Shown here: piece after piece, positions 1 through 7,834 of the stretch
Layout: the number at the start of each line of letters is the position of its first letter
How positions within the stretch are numbered: the first letter of the stretch is position 1
Assembly (NCBI RefSeq): GCF_004216905.1
Contig: NZ_SGXJ01000007.1
Coordinates: 62,001 to 126,000 of the forward strand
Length of the DNA: 64,000 nt
DNA from: Kribbella sp. VKM Ac-2569
GTDB lineage: Bacteria > Actinomycetota > Actinomycetes > Propionibacteriales > Kribbellaceae
Reading direction: 5' to 3'
Translations under genes and position numbers: made by a program
The notes under the pieces: generated by a model
Told to the model about the DNA's origin: nothing
The model's database searches: none
What the model saw: only the letters and a program-made list of their open reading frames with translations

Positions 1-2
1 TG

Positions 3-716
3 GCACAGCGGGCCGGCTTCGCGCTGGTGCTGCCGCAGCAGCAGTCGGCCAACAACGCGAGTGCGTGCTTCAACTGGTTCGAGGCGGGGGACACGGCGCG
101 TGGTTCTGGTGAGGCGCTGTCGATCAAGCAGATGGTGGATCGCACCGTCGGCGACCTTGGTTCGGATACGGGGCGGGTGTTCGTCACCGGCCTGTCGGCG
201 GGTGGTGCGATGACGGCTGTCATGTTGGCGACGTACCCGGAGGTGTTCGCCGGTGGCGCGATCGTGGCCGGTCTGCCGTACCGGTGCGCGACGTCGCTCG
301 TGCAGGCCTTCAGTTGCCAGAACCCGGGGGTCGACCTGACGCCGCAGCAGTGGGGTGACAAGGTACGCGCGGCGGCGACGGCGACGCACCGGCCGAAGGT
401 GTCGATCTGGCACGGTACGGCGGACTACACCGTTGCCTACCGCAACCTCAACGAGTCGATGGAGCAGTGGACCGACGCGAACTCCGCGGACCAGGTCGCC
501 GACTCCACCGAGACCGTCAACGGCGCCACCCACAAGTCGTACACCGACGCCACCGGCACGCCGGTCATCGAAACCTGGTCGATCCCCAGCATGGCCCACG
601 GCCAACCCATCGACCCAGGCACCGCACCAGACCAATGCGGCGTCCCCGCCCCCTACATCCTCGACGTCAACCTGTGCGCGGCGGCCCACATCACCCACTT
701 CTGGGGCCTTTCATGA
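3..716 (+). CDS. Secreted PHB depolymerase/feruloyl esterase-type serine hydrolase, 5' end cut by window
   Basis: The frame is open from the first bases of the window (codons from position 3), so the true start and probably a signal peptide lie upstream. The visible ~237 residues match the esterase PHB-depolymerase family: a strand followed by LVLPQQQ, the NWF block, and the nucleophile elbow GLSAGG with Ser as predicted nucleophile at about positions 196-198. A later IWHGTADYTV carries the likely catalytic Asp, and SMAHGQP near the end the catalytic His. Family members hydrolyse polyhydroxyalkanoates or feruloyl/acetyl esters on plant polysaccharides outside the cell. With so many glycan genes nearby, a carbohydrate-ester role is plausible but not shown. 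Family assignment is firm; substrate is open. Confidence 0.85.
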   Translation, partial: AQRAGFALVLPQQQSANNASACFNWFEAGDTARGSGEALSIKQMVDRTVGDLGSDTGRVFVTGLSAGGAMTAVMLATYPEVFAGGAIVAGLPYRCATSLVQAFSCQNPGVDLTPQQWGDKVRAAATATHRPKVSIWHGTADYTVAYRNLNESMEQWTDANSADQVADSTETVNGATHKSYTDATGTPVIETWSIPSMAHGQPIDPGTAPDQCGVPAPYILDVNLCAAAHITHFWGLS

Positions 717-724
717 CAACGCGG

Positions 725-744
725 GCGCAACCGTAGAGTTGCGC
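725..744 (+). terminator. Short perfect hairpin after the esterase gene
   Basis: GCGCAAC (725-731) and GTTGCGC (738-744) form a 7-bp perfect stem with a 6-nt loop, 8 bases after the esterase stop. There is no T-tract, so it may be a weak terminator, or the first hairpin of the structured leader that begins at its last base. Confidence 0.3.
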
Positions 745-816
745 GTCGGACGGCTGACGTGCAATCCTGGGGTTGCACGTACCGCTCTCGGTGCTGAGAG
801 CGGATGCCGTCCGACG
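744..816 (+). promoter_or_regulatory. Three-way-junction leader RNA (candidate riboswitch/attenuator or operator) before MFS gene
   Basis: Three nested perfect inverted repeats are visible. Outer stem: 744-754 with 806-816 (11 bp, CGTCGGACGGC with its complement). Inner stem A: 757-764 with 773-780 (ACGTGCAA with TTGCACGT, 8-nt loop). Inner stem B: 782-789 with 796-803 (CCGCTCTC with GAGAGCGG, 6-nt loop). Only 1-2 unpaired bases separate the helices, so the RNA would fold as a compact three-way junction. The 3' strand of the outer stem ends one base before the Shine-Dalgarno GGAGGAG (817-823) of the MFS gene. This placement fits translational control. I do not recognise a described riboswitch class. 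DNA-level operators for a repressor are the alternative. Confidence 0.6.
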
Positions 817-828
817 GAGGAGAAGTCC

Positions 829-2238
829 TTGACTATCGACGCAGCGCCGCCGCAGCTACGTTTCAGTGGCAGGCAACGGATGGTTCTTTCGGTCCTTCTG
901 CTGGCGGGATTCATGGTGTCCGTCGACTTCTCGATCTTGAACGTGGCGCTCCCGGACACCGGTGCCGGCGTCGGCATGGCGGTCGCAGACTTCCCATGGA
1001 TCACCGCCGCCTACATGCTTCCTTCGGCGGGATTCGCGCTGCTGTTCGGCCGGGTGGCCGACCTGTTCGGACGCCGCAGACTGTTCATGACGGGCATGGT
1101 CGTGCTGGCCGTCGCCTCGTTCCTCGGCGGCCTGGCGACGAGTGCCGAGATGCTGTTGACCGCCCGCGCGCTGCAGGGCCTGGCTACTGCGCTCGCCCTG
1201 CCCGCGGCGATGTCTCTTCTCACCACCACGTTCGCCGAAGGCGCCGTACGGGAACGCGCCCTGGGTATCAACGGTGCGCTACTCTCCGGCGGCTTCACTG
1301 TCGGGGCACTGGTCGGCGGCACGCTGGTGAGCCTGCTGAGTTGGCGGGCGGCGTTCTGGATCAACATTCCGGTCGCAGTGCTGGTCTTGGTGTGTACGCC
1401 GTTGGTGATCAGCGAGAGTCGCGTTCCACAGCGGGTTGCACTCGACTTGCCTGGTGCGGTCACCGTGTCGGGCGGTCTCTTGGCCGTGATCTACGCAGTG
1501 GTCGAGAAGAGTTTGCTCGCCGCCGTGATCGGAGTCCTGCTCCTTGCCGCCTTCTGGGCCATCGAACTGCGAGCGTCCGCGCCCCTGGCTCCGTTGCGCA
1601 TTCTCGGACGGCCGACCGTGAAGTGGGGCAACTATGCAGGACTCGTGGTCTTCGCGATGGAGACCGGGATGATCTTCCTGATGACGCTGTACCTGCAGAA
1701 CGTCCTGGCGTTCTCCCCGCTGGCCACCGGCTTGATCTTCGGGATCCCGGGCTTGGCTGCTGTGGCGGCCGGTGTGATCGCCGGGCGGGTGATCGGGCGC
1801 TTCGGCGTACGCAAGGTTCTGACGGTAGCGATGCTGGTGCAGGCCGTGGCGACCTTCCCGCTGATGTTCCTCGGCGTGAACCGGGCCGCACTCGCGATCT
1901 TGGTCCCTGCCTTGTTCATCGGCTTCTTCGGCCACGTGGCCTCGATCGTCGCGTACACGGTGACAGGCACGTCAGGCCTGCCCGACGAAGAGCAGGGTCT
2001 GGCCACCGGGCTGACCTCGATGACTCAGCAGGTGGCGATCTCGATCGGTATCCCGATCCTGAGTGCCATCGCGGCCACCCAAGAGCTGGAGTTGACCGGC
2101 ATCCATCTCGCCCTCGGCCTGAATGTGGCCGTGACGGTGGGCAGTGCCGGTCTTGTGTGGGTCGGGTTGCGCCGACGCGATATACCTGCAGCCGTGGGGT
2201 TGCAGATCAATGATGAGGGTAAGGAGTTCGTGGGATGA
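829..2238 (+). CDS. MFS multidrug exporter, DHA2 (EmrB/QacA) type
   Basis: Predicted inner-membrane proton-coupled drug/metabolite exporter of 469 residues. The TTG start at 829 is chosen because GGAGGAG lies 5 bases upstream and the protein then begins directly before the first membrane segment; the frame stays open further upstream but lacks a ribosome site there. The sequence shows many hydrophobic helices, the family start pattern DFSILNVALP in helix 1, and the MFS motif A-like GRVADLFGRRR in the first cytoplasmic loop. Length fits the 12-14-helix DHA2 group. Its stop overlaps the ATG of the next gene (ATGA), so translation is probably coupled to the SRPBCC and ArsR genes. The preceding structured leader suggests inducible expression. 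Confidence 0.9.
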   Translation: MTIDAAPPQLRFSGRQRMVLSVLLLAGFMVSVDFSILNVALPDTGAGVGMAVADFPWITAAYMLPSAGFALLFGRVADLFGRRRLFMTGMVVLAVASFLGGLATSAEMLLTARALQGLATALALPAAMSLLTTTFAEGAVRERALGINGALLSGGFTVGALVGGTLVSLLSWRAAFWINIPVAVLVLVCTPLVISESRVPQRVALDLPGAVTVSGGLLAVIYAVVEKSLLAAVIGVLLLAAFWAIELRASAPLAPLRILGRPTVKWGNYAGLVVFAMETGMIFLMTLYLQNVLAFSPLATGLIFGIPGLAAVAAGVIAGRVIGRFGVRKVLTVAMLVQAVATFPLMFLGVNRAALAILVPALFIGFFGHVASIVAYTVTGTSGLPDEEQGLATGLTSMTQQVAISIGIPILSAIAATQELELTGIHLALGLNVAVTVGSAGLVWVGLRRRDIPAAVGLQINDEGKEFVG

Positions 2239-2681
2239 GCAACGATCGAATCGAGCGGGAAGTTCTGATTGCGGCGCCGCTGGAGCGGGTGTGGTCGCTG
2301 GTCGCGGAACCGGGTTTCTGGGTTGCCGACAAGGCGACCCTGCCGGGAACCGTGGCACGGGAAGGCGAGACGCTGCTGGCGAAGAATCCCGAGTACGGCG
2401 ACTTCCCGGTGCGGGTCGAGAAGGTCGATCCGCCGACGTATCTTGCGTATCGGTGGGCGAGTGCGTTCCCGGGACAGGAGCTGCGGGACGACAACAGCAC
2501 GCTGGTGGAGTTCACGCTCAGGCCCGAAGGTGACCAGACGCGCCTCAGTGTCGTGGAAAGCGGCTTCGCGGCACTGTCCGGGTCCGCGGATCTGCGCGAT
2601 CAGGCGGTGAAGGACAATTCGGGCGGTTGGCCGATGGAACTGGACGCACTGAAGAAGCGCGCGGAAGAGTCGTCCGTGTGA
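2235..2681 (+). CDS. SRPBCC/AHSA1 domain protein
   Basis: A 148-residue START-like helix-grip protein. The N-terminal pattern IEREVLIAAPLERVWSLV and the central VRVEKVDPPTYLAYRWAS are typical of the AHSA1 (activator of Hsp90 ATPase homologue 1-like) group. These cytoplasmic proteins have a hydrophobic cavity and are often encoded beside an ArsR regulator, as here. The start ATG overlaps the MFS stop and the gene's own stop overlaps the GTG of the ArsR gene, so the three genes form a tight unit. The ligand is unknown; a link to the compound exported by the MFS protein is inference. Confidence 0.85.
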   Translation: MSNDRIEREVLIAAPLERVWSLVAEPGFWVADKATLPGTVAREGETLLAKNPEYGDFPVRVEKVDPPTYLAYRWASAFPGQELRDDNSTLVEFTLRPEGDQTRLSVVESGFAALSGSADLRDQAVKDNSGGWPMELDALKKRAEESSV

Positions 2682-3028
2682 CCAGTAGTGATACCGAGGC
2701 TGTCGACGGTGTTCTGGCCGCGTTGGCCGATCCGACGCGCCGCCGGCTGCTGGACCTACTCGCCGTACAGGGCGAAGCGACTGCGACGACGCTCGCCGAG
2801 CGACTGCCGGTCTCGCGACAGGCGGTGGTCAAGCATCTCTCGGTGCTGGATGCCGTCGGGCTCGTCTCCGGCAGCCGGATCGGGCGTGAGGTGCGGTACT
2901 CGGTGCGCCCCGCGATGCTGAACGCGACGGCGCAATGGATGTCTGCGCTCGCGGCCGATTGGGATCGACGGCTGGCCACCATCAAGCAGGCCGCCGAGGA
3001 CGCGGAGCGTTCTGCCGAAGCCACTTGA
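2678..3028 (+). CDS. ArsR-family winged-helix transcriptional regulator
   Basis: A 116-residue DNA-binding protein with the ArsR layout: ALADPTRRRLLDLLA at the N-terminus, then the recognition helix region LPVSRQAVVKHLSVLDAVGLV and a wing around SRIGREVRYSV. No metal-binding Cys pair is seen, so it belongs with the ArsR proteins that pair with SRPBCC/AHSA1 proteins rather than with metal sensors. The GTG start at 2678 forms a GTGA overlap with the preceding stop; a longer frame exists upstream but would lie inside the SRPBCC gene. It probably controls its own operon. The operator is not identified; the inverted repeats at 744-816 are one candidate. Confidence 0.85.
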   Translation: MTSSDTEAVDGVLAALADPTRRRLLDLLAVQGEATATTLAERLPVSRQAVVKHLSVLDAVGLVSGSRIGREVRYSVRPAMLNATAQWMSALAADWDRRLATIKQAAEDAERSAEAT

Positions 3029-3101
3029 CCTGGTTGTCAACGGTCGCCAACGATATGGTTCACGGTAAGCCCTTTCCGCCGGATCACATCGGAGGAACAC
3101 C

Positions 3102-4154
3102 TTGACTTCCAGCCAACCCATCAGATTCGCTGCCGTCGGCCTCGACCACGCGCACATCTTCGGTCAGGTGGCCGGCCTGATCGCGGCCGGCGGGACGTTC
3201 GCCGGGATGGCCACCGACGACCCGTCGGCAGCGGTCGCGGTGACGATGCGGGAGCGGTATCCCGACGTACCCGTGATCGAGGATCCCGACGAGCTGATCG
3301 CGCAGGACGAGATCGACCTGATCGTGACTGCCGCCGTACCGGACCGGCGCGGGCCGATCGCGGTTGCGGCGTTGCGGGCCGGCAAGGACGTGATGGCCGA
3401 CAAGCCCGGGTGCATCACCCTCGACCAGCTGGAGGAGGTCGAGAAGGCGGTCGGCCAGAGCGGCCGGTTCTGGTCGGTGACGTTCTCCGAGCGGTTCGAG
3501 GTCCCCTGCGTGCTCAAGGCCGGTGAGCTGGTCCGCGAGGGCCGGATCGGCACGGTCGTACAGACGCTCGGAGTCGGGCCGCACCGGATCGGGGACCGCG
3601 GGCATCTCGCCGGTGGCGGCGGCCGCCCGGACTGGTTCTACGACAAGGCGCGGTACGGCGGGATTCTGACCGATATCGCCTCGCACCAGATCGACCAGTT
3701 CCTCTGGTTCACCGGTGCGCGGACGGCGGAGGTGGTGACCAGCGCGGTGGGGAACTTCGCCAACCCCGACGAGCCGGGTCTGCAGGACTTCGGCGAGCTC
3801 CTGCTGCGCAGCGGCGACGCCCAGGGCTACATCCGGGTCGACTGGTACACCCCGGACGGTTTGCCGACCTGGGGCGACGGCCGGCTGACCGTGCTCGGCA
3901 CGGAGGGCTACATCGAGATGCGCAAGTACGTCGACATTGCGGGCCGCGACGGCGGCAACCACCTGTTCCTGGTGGACAAGGACGGCACGCACTACATCGA
4001 TTGCTCGGAGGTTCCGGTGACCTACTACTCGGACGTGCTGCGCGACGTCCGGGACCGGACCACCACGGCCGCGCCGCAGGAGCACACGTTCGAAACCATG
4101 CGGCTGGCGCTGACCGCCCAGCAGAACGCGGCCGTCCGCGGAGCCGCGCAGTGA
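3102..4154 (+). CDS. Gfo/Idh/MocA-family oxidoreductase
   Basis: A 350-residue NAD(P)-dependent sugar dehydrogenase-like protein. The N-terminal beta-alpha-beta region is a variant form (FAAVGLDHAHIFGQVAG), followed by the family's DKPGCITLDQLEEVEKAV, which corresponds to the EKP motif with D in place of E. The central GGILTDIASHQIDQFLWFTGA carries the conserved GG..D...H..D substrate-site pattern. The TTG start at 3102 follows GGAGGAAC. The stop overlaps the GTG of a second family member, so both are made together. Adjacent LacI, sugar ABC and GH172 genes suggest oxidation of a sugar released by the locus. The exact sugar is not predictable. Confidence 0.88.
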   Translation: MTSSQPIRFAAVGLDHAHIFGQVAGLIAAGGTFAGMATDDPSAAVAVTMRERYPDVPVIEDPDELIAQDEIDLIVTAAVPDRRGPIAVAALRAGKDVMADKPGCITLDQLEEVEKAVGQSGRFWSVTFSERFEVPCVLKAGELVREGRIGTVVQTLGVGPHRIGDRGHLAGGGGRPDWFYDKARYGGILTDIASHQIDQFLWFTGARTAEVVTSAVGNFANPDEPGLQDFGELLLRSGDAQGYIRVDWYTPDGLPTWGDGRLTVLGTEGYIEMRKYVDIAGRDGGNHLFLVDKDGTHYIDCSEVPVTYYSDVLRDVRDRTTTAAPQEHTFETMRLALTAQQNAAVRGAAQ

Positions 4155-5317
4155 CGGTGCCAAATACGGTGAAGGTCGCGATCGTTGGCTGTGGCAACAT
4201 CAGCCGCCGGCATGCGGAGGCCTACGCGAACACCGGCCGGACCTCGCTGGTCGGTGTCGCGGACATCGTCGAGGCCAAGGCACAGACGTTGGCCGGGAAG
4301 TACGGCGCGACGCCGTACGCGAGTGTGACGGAGCTGCTGGCGGCGGAGGACCCTGATCTGGTTTCGGTGACGACGCCGCCCGGTAGTCATGCCGAGATCG
4401 CGATCGAGATCCTTGCCGCCGGCAAGTCGGTGCTGCTGGAGAAGCCGCCGGTCCTGAGTCTGGCCGAAATGGACGCGGTCGCGGAGGCCGAGCAGGCGAG
4501 TGCAGGCTCGGTCTGGGTGATCTTCCAGCACCGGCACGGATCCGGCGCACTGCGAGCTGCCGACCTCCTCGGCCGCGGCGCGCTCGGGCGTCCGCTGGTG
4601 GCGGTCTGCGAGACGTTGTGGTTCCGGCCGCTCAGTTACTTCGACCCGGACTGGCGCGGCACCTGGGTCGGTGAAGGTGGCGGGCCGACGCTGGGTCACG
4701 GCATTCACCAGATCGACCTGCTGCTGCATCTGCTCGGGCCGTGGCGGACGATCAACGCCACCGCCGTACGGCTGGATCGACCGGTCGAGTTCGAGGACGT
4801 GTCGATGGCGTCAGTGGTCTTCGAGAGCGACGCGGTCGGGACTGTGATCAACAGTTTGCTGTCGCCGCGGGAGCTGAGCAGGATCCGGATCGACACGGCC
4901 GGCGGAACGCTGGAAGTGGACCACGTCTACGGCTACTCCGACCAGGACTGGACGTTCCACCCGGCCCCTGACGCGGCGAAGGCCGCGACGCTCGGCATCG
5001 ATCCCGGCGTACGGAAAGCAGACGCGGTCGAGACCGGTGTGGGGGAGAACCCGTGGACCGCGTCGGCCGGTGACGATGTGCCGAGCAACCACGACGCGCA
5101 GATCAGCCGCCTGATCGACGACCTCCTGGCCGGCCGGACCCACGACACCACCCTGGCCAGCACGCGTGCCACGATGGAGTTCGTCACCGCGCTCTACGCC
5201 TCGGCGATCACCGGACAGCCGGTACGCCGCTCCGACCTGACCCTGGACCACCCGTTCTACCGAGCTCTCCACGGAAACACCCCGAAAACCGAGCTCAGCG
5301 AGTCGTTCCGCCCCTGA
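4151..5317 (+). CDS. Gfo/Idh/MocA-family oxidoreductase, second copy
   Basis: A 388-residue cytoplasmic oxidoreductase with a classical nucleotide-binding start, VAIVGCGNISRRHAEAY (GxGxxxxxH form). The catalytic EKP motif is LLEKPPVLSL, and GGGPTLGHGIHQIDLLLHLLG is the substrate-site helix. The GTG at 4151 overlaps the stop of the preceding gene (GTGA); a second GTG at 4157 is possible. The two neighbours differ strongly in sequence, so they probably catalyse successive or complementary oxidation/reduction steps on one sugar, as such pairs often do. That is inference from context. Confidence 0.9.
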   Translation: MTVPNTVKVAIVGCGNISRRHAEAYANTGRTSLVGVADIVEAKAQTLAGKYGATPYASVTELLAAEDPDLVSVTTPPGSHAEIAIEILAAGKSVLLEKPPVLSLAEMDAVAEAEQASAGSVWVIFQHRHGSGALRAADLLGRGALGRPLVAVCETLWFRPLSYFDPDWRGTWVGEGGGPTLGHGIHQIDLLLHLLGPWRTINATAVRLDRPVEFEDVSMASVVFESDAVGTVINSLLSPRELSRIRIDTAGGTLEVDHVYGYSDQDWTFHPAPDAAKAATLGIDPGVRKADAVETGVGENPWTASAGDDVPSNHDAQISRLIDDLLAGRTHDTTLASTRATMEFVTALYASAITGQPVRRSDLTLDHPFYRALHGNTPKTELSESFRP

Positions 5318-5330
5318 CCCGAAAGTCGGG
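5318..5330 (+). terminator. Small hairpin after the oxidoreductase pair
   Basis: CCCGA (5318-5322) and TCGGG (5326-5330) form a short stem with a 3-nt loop directly after the stop codon. No T-tract follows, so terminator activity is doubtful. Confidence 0.25.
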
Positions 5331-5335
5331 GTTGC

Positions 5336-5393
5336 GTCAACGCGTTTGACGGTTGCAGGCTCCCTGTTGTCAGGGACGGCAATCGTTTGACGG
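5336..5393 (+). promoter_or_regulatory. Candidate LacI operator region with CGTTTGACGG direct repeats
   Basis: CGTTTGACGG occurs at 5343-5352 and again at 5384-5393, immediately before the ATG of the LacI gene. The first copy is preceded by GTCAACG at 5336-5342, giving a near-palindromic site centred on CGCG. The spacing of 41 bp is close to four helical turns. The pattern is what an autoregulated LacI-family repressor would need. GTCAACG also occurs at 3036-3042 upstream of the oxidoreductase pair. Confidence 0.4.
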
Positions 5394-6443
5394 ATGGCTG
5401 AGATGGTGACTTTACGCGACATCGCCGAGCAGGTCGGCGTCTCGGTGTCGGCGGTGTCGCTGGTGCTCAACGACCGTGCCCGGGGCCGGATCCGCGCCGA
5501 TGTCGCGGTCCGGATCCGGGAGGTCGCGGCGGAGCTCGGCTACGTGCCGAACCTCCTCGCGCGAGGGCTGAAGACGCGGCAGTCGCTCACCATCGGACTG
5601 GTGTCGGACGGTGTGGCCTCGATCCCGTTCGCGGGTCAGATGCTGGCCGGCGCGCAGTTGGCCGCGGCCGAGCAGGACTACCTGCTGATGTTGATCGACA
5701 CCGTCGGGCACCCGGAGGTGGAGGGGCCCGCGACGCGTGCGCTGCTGCAGCGCAACATCGAGGCCCTGATCATCGCTGCCGAGTTCCATCGCGACGTCGA
5801 GCTGCCGCTGGTGCCGAACTCGCTGCCGATCGTCGTCCTGGACGGTCGGCCGAACGATCCGCAGGCGGCGGCGGACTGGGTCGTGCCGGACGAGGTCGGC
5901 GGCGCCCAAGCGGCGACCGAGCGGCTGCTGGCGGCCGGTCATCGCCGGATCGCGTTCTGCAACATCGCCGACTCGATCTTCGTCGCCCGCGAGTTGCGGC
6001 GTGCCGGGTACGAGAAGGCGCTGGAAGCGTACGGCGTCGCTGTCGACCCGGCCCTGATCGTCGAAGCCGCCGATCCGACTGCCGCGGCCGGACGCGCGCC
6101 GGCTCTGGAGCTGTTGCGCCGGCCGGACCGCCCGACGGCGGTGTTCTGTTTCTCCGACCGGATCGCGATGGGCTTCTACCAGGTCGCCGACCAGCTCGGC
6201 CTGGACGTCCCGGGCGACCTGTCGGTGGTCGGCTTCGACAACCACCAGTTCGTTGCCGAGAGCCTGCTTCCCAGCCTGACCACGATCCAGCTTCCGCATC
6301 GCGCCATGGGTGAGTGGGCAGCCGAACAGGCGATCGCCCGCAGCCGTGGCGACACCGAAGACACTGCACCGGCCCACCGGCTGATGCCCTGTCCGGTCGT
6401 CGAACGCTCGTCGGTCGCACCGCCCGCTCCCGGCACCGGCTGA
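5394..6443 (+). CDS. LacI-family transcriptional regulator of sugar locus 1
   Basis: A 349-residue repressor. The N-terminal helix-turn-helix reads TLRDIAEQVGVSVSAVSLVLN, followed by the hinge ...NLLARGLKTRQSLTIGLV, and then a periplasmic-binding-protein-like sugar sensor domain ending with the family pattern DLSVVGFDNHQF. The first ATG (5394) or the one at 5403 could be the start; neither has a strong ribosome site. It lies between the oxidoreductases and the transporter genes in the same direction, so it most likely controls both groups in response to the imported sugar. The ligand is unknown. Confidence 0.92.
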   Translation: MAEMVTLRDIAEQVGVSVSAVSLVLNDRARGRIRADVAVRIREVAAELGYVPNLLARGLKTRQSLTIGLVSDGVASIPFAGQMLAGAQLAAAEQDYLLMLIDTVGHPEVEGPATRALLQRNIEALIIAAEFHRDVELPLVPNSLPIVVLDGRPNDPQAAADWVVPDEVGGAQAATERLLAAGHRRIAFCNIADSIFVARELRRAGYEKALEAYGVAVDPALIVEAADPTAAAGRAPALELLRRPDRPTAVFCFSDRIAMGFYQVADQLGLDVPGDLSVVGFDNHQFVAESLLPSLTTIQLPHRAMGEWAAEQAIARSRGDTEDTAPAHRLMPCPVVERSSVAPPAPGTG

Positions 6444-6526
6444 GCCAATCAACCACGTCACCACCTGCGACCTCCACGGCCGCGGGTCGATCAGTCACGC
6501 CTGTCTACAGTTCAAAGGAGCCTGTC

Positions 6527-7834
6527 ATGCGTTCCATCTCGCGCAGAGCCTGCATCGTCGCTGCTGTCACGGCGCTCACGGCCACCAGTCTCGCCGCCTG
6601 CGGTGGCGGTGGCGGTACGTCGGGGGAGTCGGGAAAGACGTTCAAGATCGTCCAGTACGAGAACCCCTCCACCGCGCAGGGGCAGGGCTGGCAGAAGGCG
6701 CTGGAGATCTTCAAGGCCAAGCACCCCGACGTGAAGGTCGAGTTCCAGCAGACCAGCTTCGACGCGTTCCGCCAGAACGCGAAGATCACCTTGTCCGGTA
6801 ACGACGTACCGGATGTCGTCGAGTTCAACAAGGGCAACGCCGACGGCGGTCAGCTCGCCGCGCAGGGGCTGCTCGAGCCGCTGAACGAGCAGGTCACGAA
6901 GAACGGGTGGGACAAGAAGGTCACCGGTTCGATGGCGGCGTTCGCGAAGTACGACGAGAACGGCCACGCCGGCTCCGGTGACTGGTACGGCGTACCGAAC
7001 ATCGGTGAGTACGTGATGTTCTACTACAACAAGACGAAGTTCCGGCAGGCCGGCATCGCCAAGCCGCCGGCCACGCTCGCGGAGTTCGAGACCGCGATGG
7101 ACAAGCTGAAGGCGGCAGGGCAGCTCCCGATCTCCAGCTCCGCGAACACGAGCCAGGGGTTCAACCAGATGTGGATCTGGTACTCGCTGGTCTCGGCGAT
7201 GTCGACGCGGCAGCAGATCGACGACTTCATGTTCGTCAAGGGACCGGTCGACTTCCACAGCGGTCCGTGGAAGGACGGCGCGGAGAAGTTCCAGCAATGG
7301 ATCGACAAGGGGTACGTCGGGGACAAGCTCGGCGGACTGTCCTTCGAGCAGGCCACGGTCAACTTCCTCAGTGCCAAGTCCGCGATGCTGATCTGGAACA
7401 ACGGTGAGTTCGCGCGGATCCGGAAGGACGCGAAGTTCGACTGGGGCTACTTCACGCTCCCCGGCGCGCAGCTCTCGATGGGATCGTCCGGGCACCTGTG
7501 GGGCGTACCGGCCAAGGCGAAGAACAAGGAACTCGCCTACGACTGGATCAACACCACGCTGAGCCCCGAGGTGCAGAACGTGATCGGCCAGAAGGGCGGA
7601 CTGCCGCTCGCCGGTGACACCGCGACCATCAGCGACCCGGTCACCCGTCAGTTCACCGAGCGCTTCGACCAACTGGTGAAGGCCGACACGCTGTCGTTCT
7701 ACCCGGACTATCCGGTGCCGGGCTTTCTCGACTTCATCCAGACCCACATGCAGGCGATGTCGAACCGCAACGAGACGGCGGCGCAGTATCTGGACGCCCT
7801 GCAGAAGTTCTACGACGACGGCACCAAGCGATGA
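6527..7834 (+). CDS. Sugar ABC transporter substrate-binding lipoprotein
   Basis: A 435-residue extracellular solute-binding protein family 1 (MalE/UgpB-like). The signal peptide ends in the lipobox LAAC with the modified Cys at about residue 25, followed by a Gly-rich linker. The family pattern NDVPDVVEFNKGNADGGQLAAQGLLEPL and a later GVPNIGEYVMFYYNK support the call. The ATG at 6527 has AAAGGAG seven bases upstream; the frame is open further upstream but starts there would overlap the LacI end. It captures the sugar outside the membrane and hands it to the two permeases that follow with a 4-base overlap. No ATPase is encoded in this locus. Confidence 0.93.
   Translation: MRSISRRACIVAAVTALTATSLAACGGGGGTSGESGKTFKIVQYENPSTAQGQGWQKALEIFKAKHPDVKVEFQQTSFDAFRQNAKITLSGNDVPDVVEFNKGNADGGQLAAQGLLEPLNEQVTKNGWDKKVTGSMAAFAKYDENGHAGSGDWYGVPNIGEYVMFYYNKTKFRQAGIAKPPATLAEFETAMDKLKAAGQLPISSSANTSQGFNQMWIWYSLVSAMSTRQQIDDFMFVKGPVDFHSGPWKDGAEKFQQWIDKGYVGDKLGGLSFEQATVNFLSAKSAMLIWNNGEFARIRKDAKFDWGYFTLPGAQLSMGSSGHLWGVPAKAKNKELAYDWINTTLSPEVQNVIGQKGGLPLAGDTATISDPVTRQFTERFDQLVKADTLSFYPDYPVPGFLDFIQTHMQAMSNRNETAAQYLDALQKFYDDGTKR

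Noticed and set aside
744..816. Reading the nested stems as a rho-independent terminator
   Set aside because: The stems lie directly upstream of a ribosome site and have no T-tract. A terminator would be expected to be followed by Ts and not to abut GGAGGAG.
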